NCBI GenBank assembly: GCA_003999685.1
Contig: CP021229.1
Coordinates: forward strand, 1,302,001 to 1,366,000
Reading direction: 5' to 3'
Length of the DNA stretch: 64,000 nt
From: Taiwanofungus camphoratus
Lineage: Eukaryota; Basidiomycota; Agaricomycetes; Polyporales; Taiwanofungaceae
Shown: positions 10,809-23,100 of the stretch, piece by piece
Numbering within the stretch: position 1 is the stretch's first letter
Layout: each line of letters starts with the position of its first letter
Program-made: the position numbers and the translations under genes
Notes under the pieces: model-generated
Databases searched by the model: none
What the model was told of the DNA's origin: nothing
The model's input: only the letters and a program-made list of their open reading frames with translations

Positions 10809-12321
10809 ATGACGGTCGCGCCAACCTCTGCGCAGTCCCTCGCTCGTCGTTTGGCATCGGTCACTGCTCATCTTGGGCCTAGCACAATGAGCCGCCCCAA
10901 GGTCGTCGTGGTCCGCAGTTTGGGACCCGACGTGATGCCGTTGCTTGATCGCCCAGATCTCGACGTGAATTCCTGTGCCCGATACGCTACCAGCGTCTGT
11001 ACACACCGCTATTCGCAGCTGGTCTCCTGGCCGCACGAGACCAAAGCTTGCGGCAGACAATGGCTGCTCGAGAATATTCCTGGAGCGACAGGTGTCCTGG
11101 TCATGCTCCAGGACAAGGTGAGTTACTGGCTATCGCATCACGACTAATCGTGCAACCCGTGATAACTTGCTCGAAGGTCGACGCCGAGCTCTTGGACACC
11201 GGTATATATGATCTTTCTTGTCTAGAAGCGGATAAAGTTCCAACGTTGACCTTCAGCCGGGCCTAATCTTCGAGTCGTGTCTACTATGTCTGTCGGCTAC
11301 GGTCAGGGCGCCTATGCCTTCAGTTATAATACCAGCGCTGACTGCAAATCATATTCCAGAGCATGTTGATGTACAGCGTCTATCCCAACGCGGCATCAAA
11401 CTTGGCTATACGCCTGATGTACTGACCGACGCAGGTATACCCCTTCCCACATCCATTCCCCAGCACTGGCAGTTGAGGTGCTAATATTCTAGTCGCGGAC
11501 ATCTCCGTCATGCTCGCACTGATGGCTGGCCGCAATGTTGGCGAGACAACAGCTATCGTTAGAGATGGGGAGGCAAGCGATCCAGGACGTTCCGAATCAC
11601 GCTTCAGTCACTTATATTCTACCGCAGTGGCCGACCTCTCCGTGGTCGCCCTTTGCCTTCTGCGGGCCGCAGCTCAGCGCGAACTGGATCCACACTACCC
11701 GCACGGTCGGATTCATCGGCTTCGGGCGCATTGCTCGTGCCACCCTTGCGCGCTTGATTCCCTTCGGCTTCACCCACTGTCTTTACACGGGGAACCCCTC
11801 TTCGCCCGCAAACCCCACTCTCGACGCAGACGTTGCCAAGCAGTACGGCCTCGGGAGCGTGCGGAGAGTGCAGCTGGACGAGCTGGCACGGGAGAGCGAC
11901 GTGGTCTTCGTGCTCGCGCCGGGTACTCCGAGCTTGCGACACATCGTGGATGAAGCGTTCCTGAGGCAAATGAAGAAGACGGCAGTGCTGGTCAACACAG
12001 CTCGGGGGTCACTTGTCGACTCTGATGCGCTCGCCAGAGCGCTGAGAGAGCGATGGATATGGGGTGCGGGGCTCGATGTCGTGGAGGGCGAGCCCAATAT
12101 CACTGCAGAGCACCCTCTTGTCAAGGAGCCAAGGTGAGTGATACATTAACCTGCTGAACGAGAAACTAACAAACATTCGGATGCGCAGGTGCATCGTCTT
12201 ACCACATATTGGAAGTGCTACGACGGAAACACGGTTGGGTATGGCCACGATGGCCGTGAAGAATTTGCTGGGCGGTGTGTTCGATGAACCCATGCCCGAA
12301 GAGCTCAATACAGCTCAATGA
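10809..12321 (+). CDS. D-2-hydroxyacid dehydrogenase (glyoxylate/hydroxypyruvate reductase type)
   Basis: NAD(P)H-dependent oxidoreductase of the D-isomer 2-hydroxyacid dehydrogenase family; closest in pattern to GRHPR. Seven or so exons. Catalytic features are all visible: NAD(P)-binding GFIGFGRIAR, Arg in NTARGSLVDSDAL, Glu in LDVVEGEP and His in LPHIGSATTETR. The substrate loop STMSVGYEHVDV is spliced across an intron near 11326-11364. Two in-frame starts are possible: 10809 (adds MTVAPTSAQSLARRLASVTA, basic and amphipathic, so possibly a mitochondrial presequence) or 10887 (MSRPKVVVVRSL, the usual cytosolic N-terminus). The last intron (about 12135-12188) splits EPR and CIVLPHIG. Substrate (glyoxylate, hydroxypyruvate or other) is inference. 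Confidence 0.88.
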
Positions 12322-13005
12322 ATAGTTATGATCCTGCATCAGTGTTTTAATGGAAGAGTACTGGAAAGCCAAGGATGTTTTTATATCAACTGTATCATTA
12401 TGCAGGGCTTTTCTTGGGCCGCAGTAACTGTGCCTGAAAATCAGCACAGACTCTTTTGAGCACCGCGGCAGGTCATCATCATCCTCAATTTGATTCCTCT
12501 GATCTGAAGGCTTCGTTATAAGGATGTTGACGACGTTCGGTGTGCATATCAACAAGTCTTCTCCTGAGGTGCAAGGTTTGATCAAGGAGTATATTGAGAC
12601 ACCAACGTGAACACAGGCTGCATCCAAGTAGGAGACACCGCACACAGAACAATGCTAAGCATTTGAATGTCCGGAATAACAGGGAGAAAGCTTCTACAGT
12701 TGTTACATGGTATGCTACAAGTACTGATCCTCGCTAATTGCATACCACAGCGGTCGAGATTTCCCCTTTCCATTCTACCGAAATACAGCCAATGAAGAAT
12801 GAAATCGCTGCAAAGCACGGAGACAGGTCTGTCAAATACGGCATATGACCTCGCCGTACAAGATAGAAACTCAGCCGTCCTCACATGCGATCCAGGCCTT
12901 TCAAGCTTTGGATATTCTAATTAAATGATCTTGAGGTGCGTGTCCACCATCCAGGACATACTGGGTGAATGACGGGGAGACAGCACGGTCTGCGCTCAGA
13001 GTGCC
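12322..13005. other. Intergenic, convergent 3' ends
   Basis: Between the dehydrogenase and the leftward methyltransferase relic. Only short open frames without recognisable content. Confidence 0.35.
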
Positions 13006-13627
13006 CTACCAATTCCGTTCCTCAGGAGTGCTCAAGCACCATGCACTAGCGATGGCATCGATGGCGTTACGGTCGAATCCGGCCTGCATCGCCCAGGATA
13101 CGAGGCGGCGACCGGCGTCAGGCTCGCCTCCTAGGGATCGTGCCACCCTCGTGTGCAGGTCCTGCCAGTCCGCTAGTCCGTCCACGTCTGGTGACCAAGT
13201 TATCTTCGAAAAGTCGGACTCGCGCACAGCAACGAGCCCGCCGGGCTTCGCGACGCGTCGTATCTTTCGTAACACCCTGACGGAGTCAGGCACGTGCTGC
13301 AATACTTGGTATGCGTGGACGACGTCGAAGGTGCCGTCGGGAAAGGCCAACGCATATGCATCGCCGACCACGAACTCGATGTTGGTGAGTCTCCACGCAG
13401 CACTCATCTCGCGCGCCTCTTGAAGGACGTCTGGGGCCGATTCCGGACCAACGACGTGTCCTTTGGGAACCAACACAGCGAAATCAGCAGTGATAGTGCC
13501 CGGACCACATCCTCAGGATGTGCCTGTCTGGCTTGAAAGCATGCAACAGATACACGGCCGAATTGGCGGCGGCACGCGGTGTACGACAACTGGGCGACCG
13601 CGATACGGCCTCTTGGTAACCTGGCAT
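13006..13627 (-). pseudogene. UbiE-like SAM methyltransferase with a broken frame
   Basis: Class I SAM-dependent methyltransferase of the kind related to UbiE and fungal small-molecule methyltransferases. The start frame (ATG 13627-13625) gives GYQEAVSRSP ... ANSAVYLLHAFKPDRHIL, the family N-terminus. The SAM motif GCGPGTITADFAVLVPKG follows in another frame, then FVVGDAYALAFPDGTFDVVH (motif II), AYQVLQHVPD, KPGGLVAVRESDF and a normal C-terminus ending TPEERNW. At 13513 only one base separates HIL from GCGPG, where family members have Asp-Val between. That is a net loss of about five bases in the SAM loop and leaves no room for an intron. So the gene is decayed, or the assembly carries an indel there. 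The rest of the reading frame is clean, suggesting a recent event. Confidence 0.7.
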
Positions 13628-14380
13628 AATCTGGGACAAGTAAAGGCTTCTCAACGAAATATGGGTACCGCCAACAGGCTCATATGTAACCTACGGTTCG
13701 ACTGTGACGGTCCTAGCTCACGTACAGACCCGCACAGTCACAGGTGGACCTGAAGACAGGGATACGCAGTTCAGAACCCTAATACAGTAGTAGATGAAGC
13801 ATAGGAAAGCGTAGGATACCATCGAGTATCAGTATGATATTACTTCCTACTGGATTGTGATTTCGAGACTTCAAAACACTGTCCTCATAAGTTAAGTAAC
13901 GTCAAGGCGATCACCTCTGTAAGACTTACACTACGCGCAATGAGCCATGTTCGCGCCCAGAACATTTTGCGGACATGGCAAACTCCTGATACGTGTTTTC
14001 TAAATTCTACCAGTTTTCATACAATCGGAGCCAGAACATGGTAGGTTCCAGGTGCCTTACATGGCTCTTACAATGTTCTGGCTGCGTAATGTTTGGGAAG
14101 ACCATCAAGAAAAAAGGATGTTTGTCCAATGTTCTACCCCCAACCATAGGAGAACGCCCCCAGTATTTTGTATGTATTCGAAGTTTAGACACCCCGTGGC
14201 GGAGAGCATTGAATTAAGAGATTCAACAGACGAATAATATCATAAGTTGGCGTGAGAATGTTCGTGTTTTCGGCCATTGTCTTCGGTGGCTGCTGCGCTG
14301 AGCGGCCAGCCACGGAGAAGTTCAAATAAACCTGGTTGAGAAGGTCTCTTGAATCCCTTATAGTCACTAATCCCTCAATC
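13628..14380. other. Intergenic, divergent promoter region
   Basis: No gene seen. Holds the imperfect inverted pair CCAGAACATGGTAGG / ACATGGCTCTTACAATGTTCTGG at about 14031-14085, near a third GAACATTTTGC at 13961. Otherwise featureless. Confidence 0.3.
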
Positions 14381-17047
14381 ATGGCACCGAATTTAAGGAA
14401 AAGACGAGCTCCCGAGGACAGCATCGACAAGTCGAAGGACACCAAAGCAGTGGTGAAAAGACCACCGCCGAAGAAGCGTCGCACAAATGCAAGTAAGAAA
14501 ACCCAAAAGGATGTCGGTCCTCCTGGAAAGATTGCCGAGCTTCCTCTGGAAATGTTCTTTGAGGTCAGTTTCGACAGTCGAAGCTGAAACCCGAATTTTT
14601 CGATTAAACATGTCAATACCCCATGCAGATCTTTAAGTTCCTAGAACCCATCGAACTGCTTAACTTAGCACGGACGAATAAGTTCTTAAGGAACACTCTC
14701 ATGAATCCCTCTCTGTCGAGGTCTATATGGCAGGCTGCACTGGCTAAAATGAGAGGGCTCCCACCATGTCCGGAATTTCTGACAGAACCGCATTATGTTG
14801 ACCTCCTATTCGGCAACCACTGCCATTCTTGTGGTAAAAATGAAGGGCATGTATTATGGGAGTTTAGGGTTCGGTACTGCCGAGAGTGCGAATTGGAGAA
14901 GTGCGCAGCAACTCATCCGGACCTTGAGATACCTTTGTGTTGACATTTATTTTTTCTGGTTTCAGGACGGTTTTGACGTATGACGAAACTGGCTACAAAC
15001 GTAGAACGGAGACACAAGGGATCATCGTCTATTATGCTGACGTGTGTCCGACGCGAAAGGGTATGTTAACATATTAGCCTTGTGCCCTCCGTGATTTCAC
15101 CATCAACATACGGTAGGTTTCACTCTTGTTGCAGACCGCAAAGGTGGTCGTTACGAATCTTATGGCCTGACTTTACATCCGCCTGACATGGACCAATTTG
15201 ATTCACTGCTCGAAGAATTCTCCGAGTCAGGCAATCTCCCTGAATTTTTCGAAGGACGCAAAGAGTTCAACAAGCAAATCATGCAGGTAAAGGCGGTCGC
15301 GAGACATTACAAGTGACGGTATTCACATGCCTCGTTCCAGCATTCTTCTCGCTGCTCTAAATGGATCAGCAATCGCGAGTATGCAATGCGTCAAAGGCTG
15401 GAGAAGCTGAAAGCATCCAGACTCAACGCGTAAGTGCCTGCATGCGTCAGTCGTCTGTATCATAATACATTCTTCGATCGTGATTAGGATTGTCAAGCGA
15501 TTGTCAGATCTAGGATATCACACGGATATCGCATATTTGACGCCGACACGGTGGCCTTTAGCACAATTACCGCGTGTCTCAATTCCGGAGGCTCTCACTG
15601 ATGCCGGTATGTCATATACATAATTATTTAATATCAGCTCACCATTTTCGAACAGGGTGGGACGAGATTCGTCCCTCTGTTGTGGAATTCATGGAATCGA
15701 GGAAGGCTGCTCGTCTTTACTGGAAACAAGTTGGCGAATTCAAAGAACGACTTCGTTTTATGGACGAGGCATTGAGCCAGCTACGGCCAAACGGAACATC
15801 GACGGAGCCGTTCCCGCACTTTGTGGATCTCGCTGTATCTGGGGAGATTCAAAACATTGTGGAGCTTCCCAACGACGTGACTGTCAACAAACACTCGTTT
15901 CTGGGAGTGCTGCCCAACATGATTCTACGCTGGGGTAAACGCATGAAACAGAAGCTAATCGAACACTGCACGGCCAACGAACCGTCATGTGGCAAGAAGC
16001 AAGAGCACACTGCCGACTTGCTTGATCTGGCCAAAACAATTTTTCGGTGCGACTGCGGCCGCGTCAGATTTTGGCCTGCTGTGCTGTCTCATGTGGACAA
16101 ATGCCCCGACGAAATCACCAACAAGCACCGGTTCGACCTGCCGCCTCCACAGAACGTGTGGGCTTTCCGAGGGACACTACCGGAGACCGTTGGTACAGCT
16201 TACGAGGCAGCTGTTGATGGTCGGTATCTACCTCGGCAGCCCTGGGAACTTCAAGTGCATAGGCTGCATCTTTGCGGTGAACGAGCTCTCAACGTATTTA
16301 GGGCATGTGACAAGGATCTAGACACTGCAACGGCTGCCGAAATGGACGAGCTGGACGCGAGATTTGTGTGCGGTCTTTGTAGCAGGTCTGGGAAAACCAA
16401 AGCTGTAATGAACTGGAGGACAGCGGTGCGTGCGGGCTGACACTGTCTAGAATTCTTAACTGACTGCTTTGTCTTGCTTTAGATTTATCACTGTGCGACC
16501 AGTCACGTTCGTTATGAGCCTTCTGAGCTGCCTTGGAGTCGACTCAGCGCGGCTGAGTGTAGAGAAGCGAAGAGACTTGAGGAGTGCTACATGCCGCGTC
16601 ATCTAGAAGCGCAAAAGGGCGATCATGCTTGGTTCTGTCGGCTTTGCCCCTGGCACACAGAGGAAAACCCTCGGCTGGGGGGGAACATGCCGAATTTCAG
16701 AAATGAAGCGTTAAGACACGTTCATACACAGTTGAGTATTTCACGTTCTTGCAGTACATTTCAAGTTCTCACAACACCCCTGGGTTCCCGTCAGACATGG
16801 CAGATTAGCAGAGGCCTTGATCTGCCCTGATCCTGACAAGCTTCCGGACATGGCTCCTACGGTGTACTTGTTCTCCGACAAGTTGTCGTCGCGGGATTTG
16901 ATGCCACAGGAGCAGCAGTGGTTGGAAGAGAAACGTGCATCGTTCACCACCTTTCCTAAAGTCACGCGTCCTACTGCTGTAGGTGGCAACGTGGCCGAAA
17001 CAGAGGAACCTGCTCCAAGAACCAGACGCAAGACTAGGCGTCGCTAA
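14381..17047 (+). CDS. F-box protein, basidiomycete type
   Basis: Probable SCF ubiquitin-ligase substrate receptor. It starts MAPNLRKRRAPEDS (14381), followed by a lysine/arginine-rich nuclear-localisation-like stretch (KRPPPKKRRTNASKK). The F-box is split by the first intron (14564-14628): KIAELPLEMFFE / IFKFLEPIELLNLARTNKFL. Next comes the typical module RSIWQAALAKMRGLPPCPEF and a Cys-rich segment (CHSCGKN ... RYCRECELEKC) that resembles a small zinc site. At least six more exons follow (around 15100-16740), with another Cys/His-rich segment (FRCDCGRVRFWPAVLSHVDKCP) and CGLCSRSGKTKAVMNWRTA. The C-terminal exon ends PRTRRKTRRR at 17047. This architecture is common as a large lineage-specific family in mushroom genomes; targets are unknown. 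Inner exon borders are approximate. Confidence 0.75.
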
Positions 17048-20000
17048 TCTGTTAGGACTCTCGAAGGCTTTACGACTGTCCGGTCTACTCGTCTTCAGAC
17101 CCTCTCCAAGGAAGGCGGCTTAATTGTTTCACGATAAATTATGTACACTTCAGAAGGGCACGAATGAATTTCTTTGTGATATTGTGTATTGAAAGATATG
17201 CTAGAAGACGCGAAACATCATCTACTACAACTGAATGCATTGACAATTACAGCCAAGCTCATCTTCACTTGGTCCGTATTTGATCAAACAGTCATCTGGA
17301 GCGGTCGTCGCCATCGTGTATCTATCACTAAAGTTGACGATGTGGATGCGGGCGGGTCCAAGTGACTGGGCAAATTGCTGCTAAGCCCGAAGCCATCTTA
17401 AGTGTTTACTATGAACAGCCCATCAGGACAAGCAATGATGTTGAGAAGATGCTCCAATCTCCCAATCGAGTGGAACATGATGCATTGATGCAATGTATCC
17501 ACAGCACTGAGTTTGAGCAGGAGCTGCGATAAGCATGAGTACAAAGACGCCGCCTAACGTGTGAACGATGTCTGTACTGAGATGCCTGTTCCCCCGCATA
17601 AGCAACGAGCATCTATCGATCAGCCCTGACCGCCACGCAGTCAAAATCAGTGCGTCAAACACAGACAGTTCCTGGCCAAGCCAAGTCCGGGATGTGATGG
17701 ATGATTGAAAGATACCATTGGGTTCAATGCGAGATGGCGCACAGATCAGTGATGACCGCAGCAACGAAAGAGCAGACAAGTGCTGGGTCCGCGCATGCAT
17801 AGCTTTCGTATCTCGGATACTTGGAACATTCGAGGGATCTCCAAGGAAGCTTAAGGCAGAAGCGGCCTTCCTGGGACTCCGAAGGGTCTTCCCAGAGCAT
17901 ATGTGGCAAAGGCACGGGAATGGCCCAATGTCAGACCACTTTATTGGCGCGACAGAGTTTGAAATCCGCGTTTGGATGTCCATGGATGTGGATCAGACAA
18001 AGGGAACAGAACGATAAGCCTTCTATGTAGCACTGTACCTACTTTGCTAGTTGTGGACAGGACAGGCCATTCCTCCGTGGAGACATACTTGCGCCGCAAA
18101 CGAGATAGAAATGAAATAGTACCCTGCGGTTATGACTAACTGTATCGCTTGTCTTGCGAGCCCACTAATGCTTACGTCCACAGGGCTCCTCACTCGTCTC
18201 GGTGCCAGACAGTGACTGTCGACTAGAACTACAGAGTGGAGCCACGGAGGACGGACTGGATGGTCCTCGGGTGGATATCGGACTACATTGCAATGTCTAT
18301 ATATTTTTGGACACCAGAGACGGAAAGGGCACCAAAGACGAGAGAATGGAACAGAGTGGAAAGCGAATTTACCAGAGCGTCCGGTAACGAGCGAGTGCAG
18401 AACGGGCTGGCTGCCCGTCCAAACTAGCGCAACGCCCCACGATAGGGAGATATCGGTGCGGGCCCGAATAAGCGTCGAAGATCAATGCGCTGGGAAAAGG
18501 CGCAACGTGTCGTATCACTGCTGTTGGCGCTTGGGCAGTGACGTTGACGCCTGTGATGGAGATGCCATGCTAGGTGATGCAAAAAGGTTTGGATTGCAGT
18601 AATTTGCAGCCTGAGCTGCGGGACCATTGTTGCGGGTTTAGGTGAATGATGGCAGTTCAGGGCGCGAGCTGATGCCATCGACCGTCTCCGGTAACACGAC
18701 GTTATGCTCTGCTCTTGGTGCTTACACGCCTGTGAGTGTCCACTTCGCGCGCGCATGAGCTGAAGCTCTCTGAATGCATGCGCATTGCGGCGTCTGCGTG
18801 AGAGTACACGCATCAGACAACCTTCGTGGAATCTGTACTTCTCGAAACGAGTGTGCTTCATCAAACTCTCAAAATTGTCCACGATAAGGAGGCGTCGACA
18901 CTATCTCCTGAATGCAGGTTTGTTCGGCCCAGTAGCGCGAATCAAGGAGCAAGTTTGGGTATCCATGAATCGATCCTTACTATGAGCTACGTCTTCTGGG
19001 GCACGAAGTAAATCGGACGGCGTTCCAGCAGTAGCAGTAGCCAAGCCATGTATGTCTACTCCGTTGAAGACCAGTGTGCGCATTAAGCAAGTTTCAATGG
19101 CATCATTGGATCGTTATCGCACCATCACCTTTTCGTTCGACGTTTCATTTGTAACGAGCGCTCCGGAACGGGCAATGTGCGGTGGTATGCGCCTCCGAGA
19201 CAGCGAAGTATCCTGACGAACCTTCATGCGAGCCGGATGTGGGACGTCTTCAGGGTCCGGTATACCAAAATGCAGTTTGAATTGCTTAACAAGGGGGCGC
19301 TCATATGATCAGCGCTCACAATAGGGCAAACCCCTTCGGTCGGGGCGGACTTCTCGTCATAGAGAGGACATATTACGGCTGACGGCGCTGACCTGATCGG
19401 CATGCGGGAAATGACCTGTTTTTGTTGCAGAGGTGGACTGACTCCCTCTGTGGCCCGAATAAAGGAAAGTGACCACCACCAAATGGAGAGAGAACAATTA
19501 GACGAGTGAACAAGACTTGAACAAGACCCGCGGAAGGAGCTTGAGCAGCAGACTCTGGCAAGGTCGGAAACCACACCAATTTGACCTTGCTGGGTGCACG
19601 AAAACATGGAAGGAGAGTATCAGTATGGAGGACGGAGGAATGGTAGCCAGCTTGACAGAGAACAGAAACACAGCAGAGACACGGCACCGGCCAAAAAAGG
19701 CAAATGAGAGCCCGGAAAAGGCAATGGTGCAATGATGAGCGCCAAAACAAATTATGGTGCGACAGTCGTTCCACATCTCAACAATAGTATTTATATTTTA
19801 TCCTGCTCCTGCTACGCCCTCCCCGGCGCAGGCAGAACAGTTCCTCTCCTCGTCGTCCCCTACAGCGACGACAGCCTCGTCGTTCCCTTATCTCCACCTC
19901 AGTAGGCATTTTCATAAATATTGCTTCCAATAGATCAACCCTACACACTCACAGGTGGTCCTGGTGAGTTCTCTCTTCTAAAACCGCAATTGCACCGCTT

Positions 20001-20152
20001 CCCTCGCTAGCATTTGACATCTCGCGCACCATGCTGATGTGCCTCTGCACCCTCCATAATTCCGCTATCTAGAACATCCAGCACCTGGTAATCCCCGCCT
20101 ATAGACTATATATTCCGCCCTAGTCCACCAGTCCAACCCGGACCGCCCCAAA
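17048..20152. other. 3.1 kb without a recognisable gene
   Basis: Both strands hold only short, overlapping open frames (up to 186 codons on minus at 17983-17423) with no known motif, no plausible splice chain and no membrane or repeat pattern. The last 350 bp (about 19800-20152) are pyrimidine-rich with CCTCCCCGGC and TCGTCGT runs and should be the promoter and 5' leader of HMG-CoA reductase. ncRNA cannot be excluded. Confidence 0.4.
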
Positions 20153-23100
20153 ATGCGTGCTCTCCTTCGCCCCCTGGCGACTCACAATGTCTTTTATCCC
20201 ATCGAGAGCATAGTGTCCGTCTTCGTGCTCGCTACCTTGGCGTACTTCCATATTCTCTCCGGTATCAAGCACTCGTCTTTCTTTGCTCCCGCCTACCCTA
20301 CAATCGTCCGGCCTGCGCATGCGCGCCTAAGCAACAACGAATGGGTTGGTATTAGTCCGCGGGATTGGGTTGATGCCTGGAAGCACCCCGAAGAGGGTAT
20401 CAAGGCATTGGAATTGCAACAAATCGTGTTCTCACTTGACGCAGGTGACCAGAAGGTTGGTGTCATTCGCTCGCGTTTGCCCGCCTTCTCTTCTGTTGAT
20501 TTGTGAACCGTCCCTTTTATTTATGGATGCTGACACCTACGTTTTAGGCAACACCCGTTTCCGAGCCTTCAGTTCTCGTCGACGTCTCTGACCGCCTTAC
20601 AGCGCAGTTGTCGGGACAGTCTGGCCTGACTTATCCTGCGGTCTGCTACTACCCTTCTTCGAACCTCACCTCTGTGCCGTGCTTCAAGTCGGGGTCTGTT
20701 GATTCGTCATCAACTACTGTTACACTGTCATTTGTACCCGGCGCTCGCGATGACTGGGTCACAGCTCTTCAGGAGAAAAAATCTATCCGGGTCGATGATG
20801 TGGTATACGAGCTCCAAGGTCTCAAGCGCCAAGAGACCATCGGCGAGATGAAGAGCAGCAAATGGGTCGCGTACGCCCTGCGCGCGCTCGTCCTCCGCTT
20901 CTGGGAGCTCATGAAGGCACGCCATTCTCTCGATCAGCTGTAGCGATCACTAACCGGAATCTTATCTGCAGAAAGCAGACTCGCTGGACATCGTGGTCGT
21001 GCTTCTAGGCTACATCCTCATGCACGCGACCTTCCTGCGGCTCTTCTTCGCCTCGCGTGCGCTCGGGTCGAACTTCTGGCTCTCCACGGGCATCTTCTTG
21101 TCCTCCGTCATCGGCTTCCTCTTCACGCTCCCGCTCTGCCGGTACCTCCGCATCCCGCTCGACCCGATCGCGATGACCGAGGCGCTCCCCTTCCTCGTGT
21201 GCACCGTCGGCTTCGACAAGCCGCTGCGCCTCGCGCGGGCGGTGCTCGCGCACCCGCAGACGCTCCGCCCGCAGGAGGACGGGCGCATGAAGTCCGCGGG
21301 GGATGTCGTGCTCGACGCGCTCGATCGCGTCGGGAACGGTATCCTGAGGGACTACGTCTTGGAGATTGTGGTACTACTTGTCGGCATCCAGAGCAAGGTC
21401 GGCGGGCTCAAGGAGTTCTGTGCGGTTGCTGCGATGGCACTCACTATGGACTGTTTCATGCTGTTCACACTCTATGCTGCGGAGCTCACAGTTATGGTAG
21501 AGGTACGTGTCCCATTTTGCCTTCTATGTCACGTGTCACGGTCAATGCGTCGGGCGTGACATCGGCGCCGACTTTCGTCACGCCAGTCGCGGCACATGAC
21601 CATAGCTATCCTCCTGTGCTCCGGATCCACTTTTTGCTCCTCGTGATTGTGTACAGAACAATGACTTACACACTCAATTCTCTCAGGTGCGCCGAGTCAA
21701 GCTAGTTCGCGCTATGTCTCGTTCCCGCTCTCCTTCGATTGTCACACCCTCCGGTAATGTCGTGCGCACTGCGCTCGCCAAGCCTACTAGCAAGCCTGAT
21801 TTATCCGCTCATAAGACCTGGAGTGAGCGGCTATCGGCTGCTGTGCTCGGTGTTAAGGGCTCCCTTCTCCCTGACGCGCAGGGTGGCAAGGCTTATGTGG
21901 CGGATGAGAACCCGATGACGAGACTGAAATTACTTCTGGTGCGCTCCCTCTTTCAAGATGATTGTAGGTTGCGAGGTCTGATGGTTTTCTTGGGCTGTAC
22001 AGCTCGCGTCCTTCCTGACAATGCACATCCTCAACTTCTGCACGACTCTCACTCCAGCGACGACGCAAGCTCGCCACCATAAGCATCCTGTGCGCATGAA
22101 TGCAGACGTGGCCCCTCCCGTTCCCCGGGTCGACATCACCAGTTCTGCCATCAGCAGTGTGCTTGCGAATCTTGCGATTGCGGAGCATGTGTACTCCATG
22201 AGTAGTGACATCGAAGAGTCAGAGCTCTTCGTCAAGGTTGCGGCCCCAGTGTACGTCCGTGTTGTCCCCACCGCACCCCCTCCATCCTCGACATCGCATT
22301 CTGAGGCAATTGAGAACTTCATGTCGAGCTGGTCGCGCCTCGTCGGCGACCCGGTGCTCTCGAAGTGGATCGTGGTCATGCTTGCGCTCAGTGTTATGTT
22401 GAACGGCTACCTTCTGAAGGGCATTGCGGCTGGTTCTGGACTTGCGGCCGTCCGTGCGGTGCGAAGCCAGGGCGTGCGATTCCAGTCTCGCGTTCGCTCG
22501 AGAGTCCGCCCTGAGAAGGAGCAGGAGCAGAGTGAGGTTCACACGCCCATCGCGCCTACGGTCGTCATGTCTTCGGTCGCACCCGTTGAGGTCGCACCTG
22601 AGCCAGTACCTGTCAAGGAGCTTCCCGTGTACAGTTCTCCGATCAACCTTGAGAGTGTCGACCTCAAGCTGCAGGAGAAGCTTGCTCGTGCTGCGGCGCG
22701 TCCCTTGACGCCACCAAGCGATTCGGAAAGCTTGAAGATATCGCGCAGCGACTCGAGGCGCTCGCTCGAGGAGTGCATCGATATCTTCGAGAATGGACCT
22801 CGGCCTGTGTCTGTCTCGCTCTCGATGTTGAATGACGAAGAGGTCATTTTGCTCGCGCAGAACGGAAAGATTGCGCCGTATGCTCTGGAAAAGATGCTTG
22901 GTGATCTGGAGAGAGCCATATCCATCCGCCGTGCACTTATCTGTGAGCACGCTCTGTCGATCTGTGTGGTTTCTTGCTAATCTGATATGTATCAAAGCGC
23001 GTGCATCTAGGACCAAGACACTCGAGGACTCGGATGTACCCATGTCCGGATACGATTATTCCCGGGTAATGGGTGCATGCTGCGAGAATGTCATTGGATA

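Noticed and set aside
17423-17983. 186-codon minus-strand open frame
   Set aside because: No motif, no hydrophobic pattern and no neighbouring exons; treated as chance.
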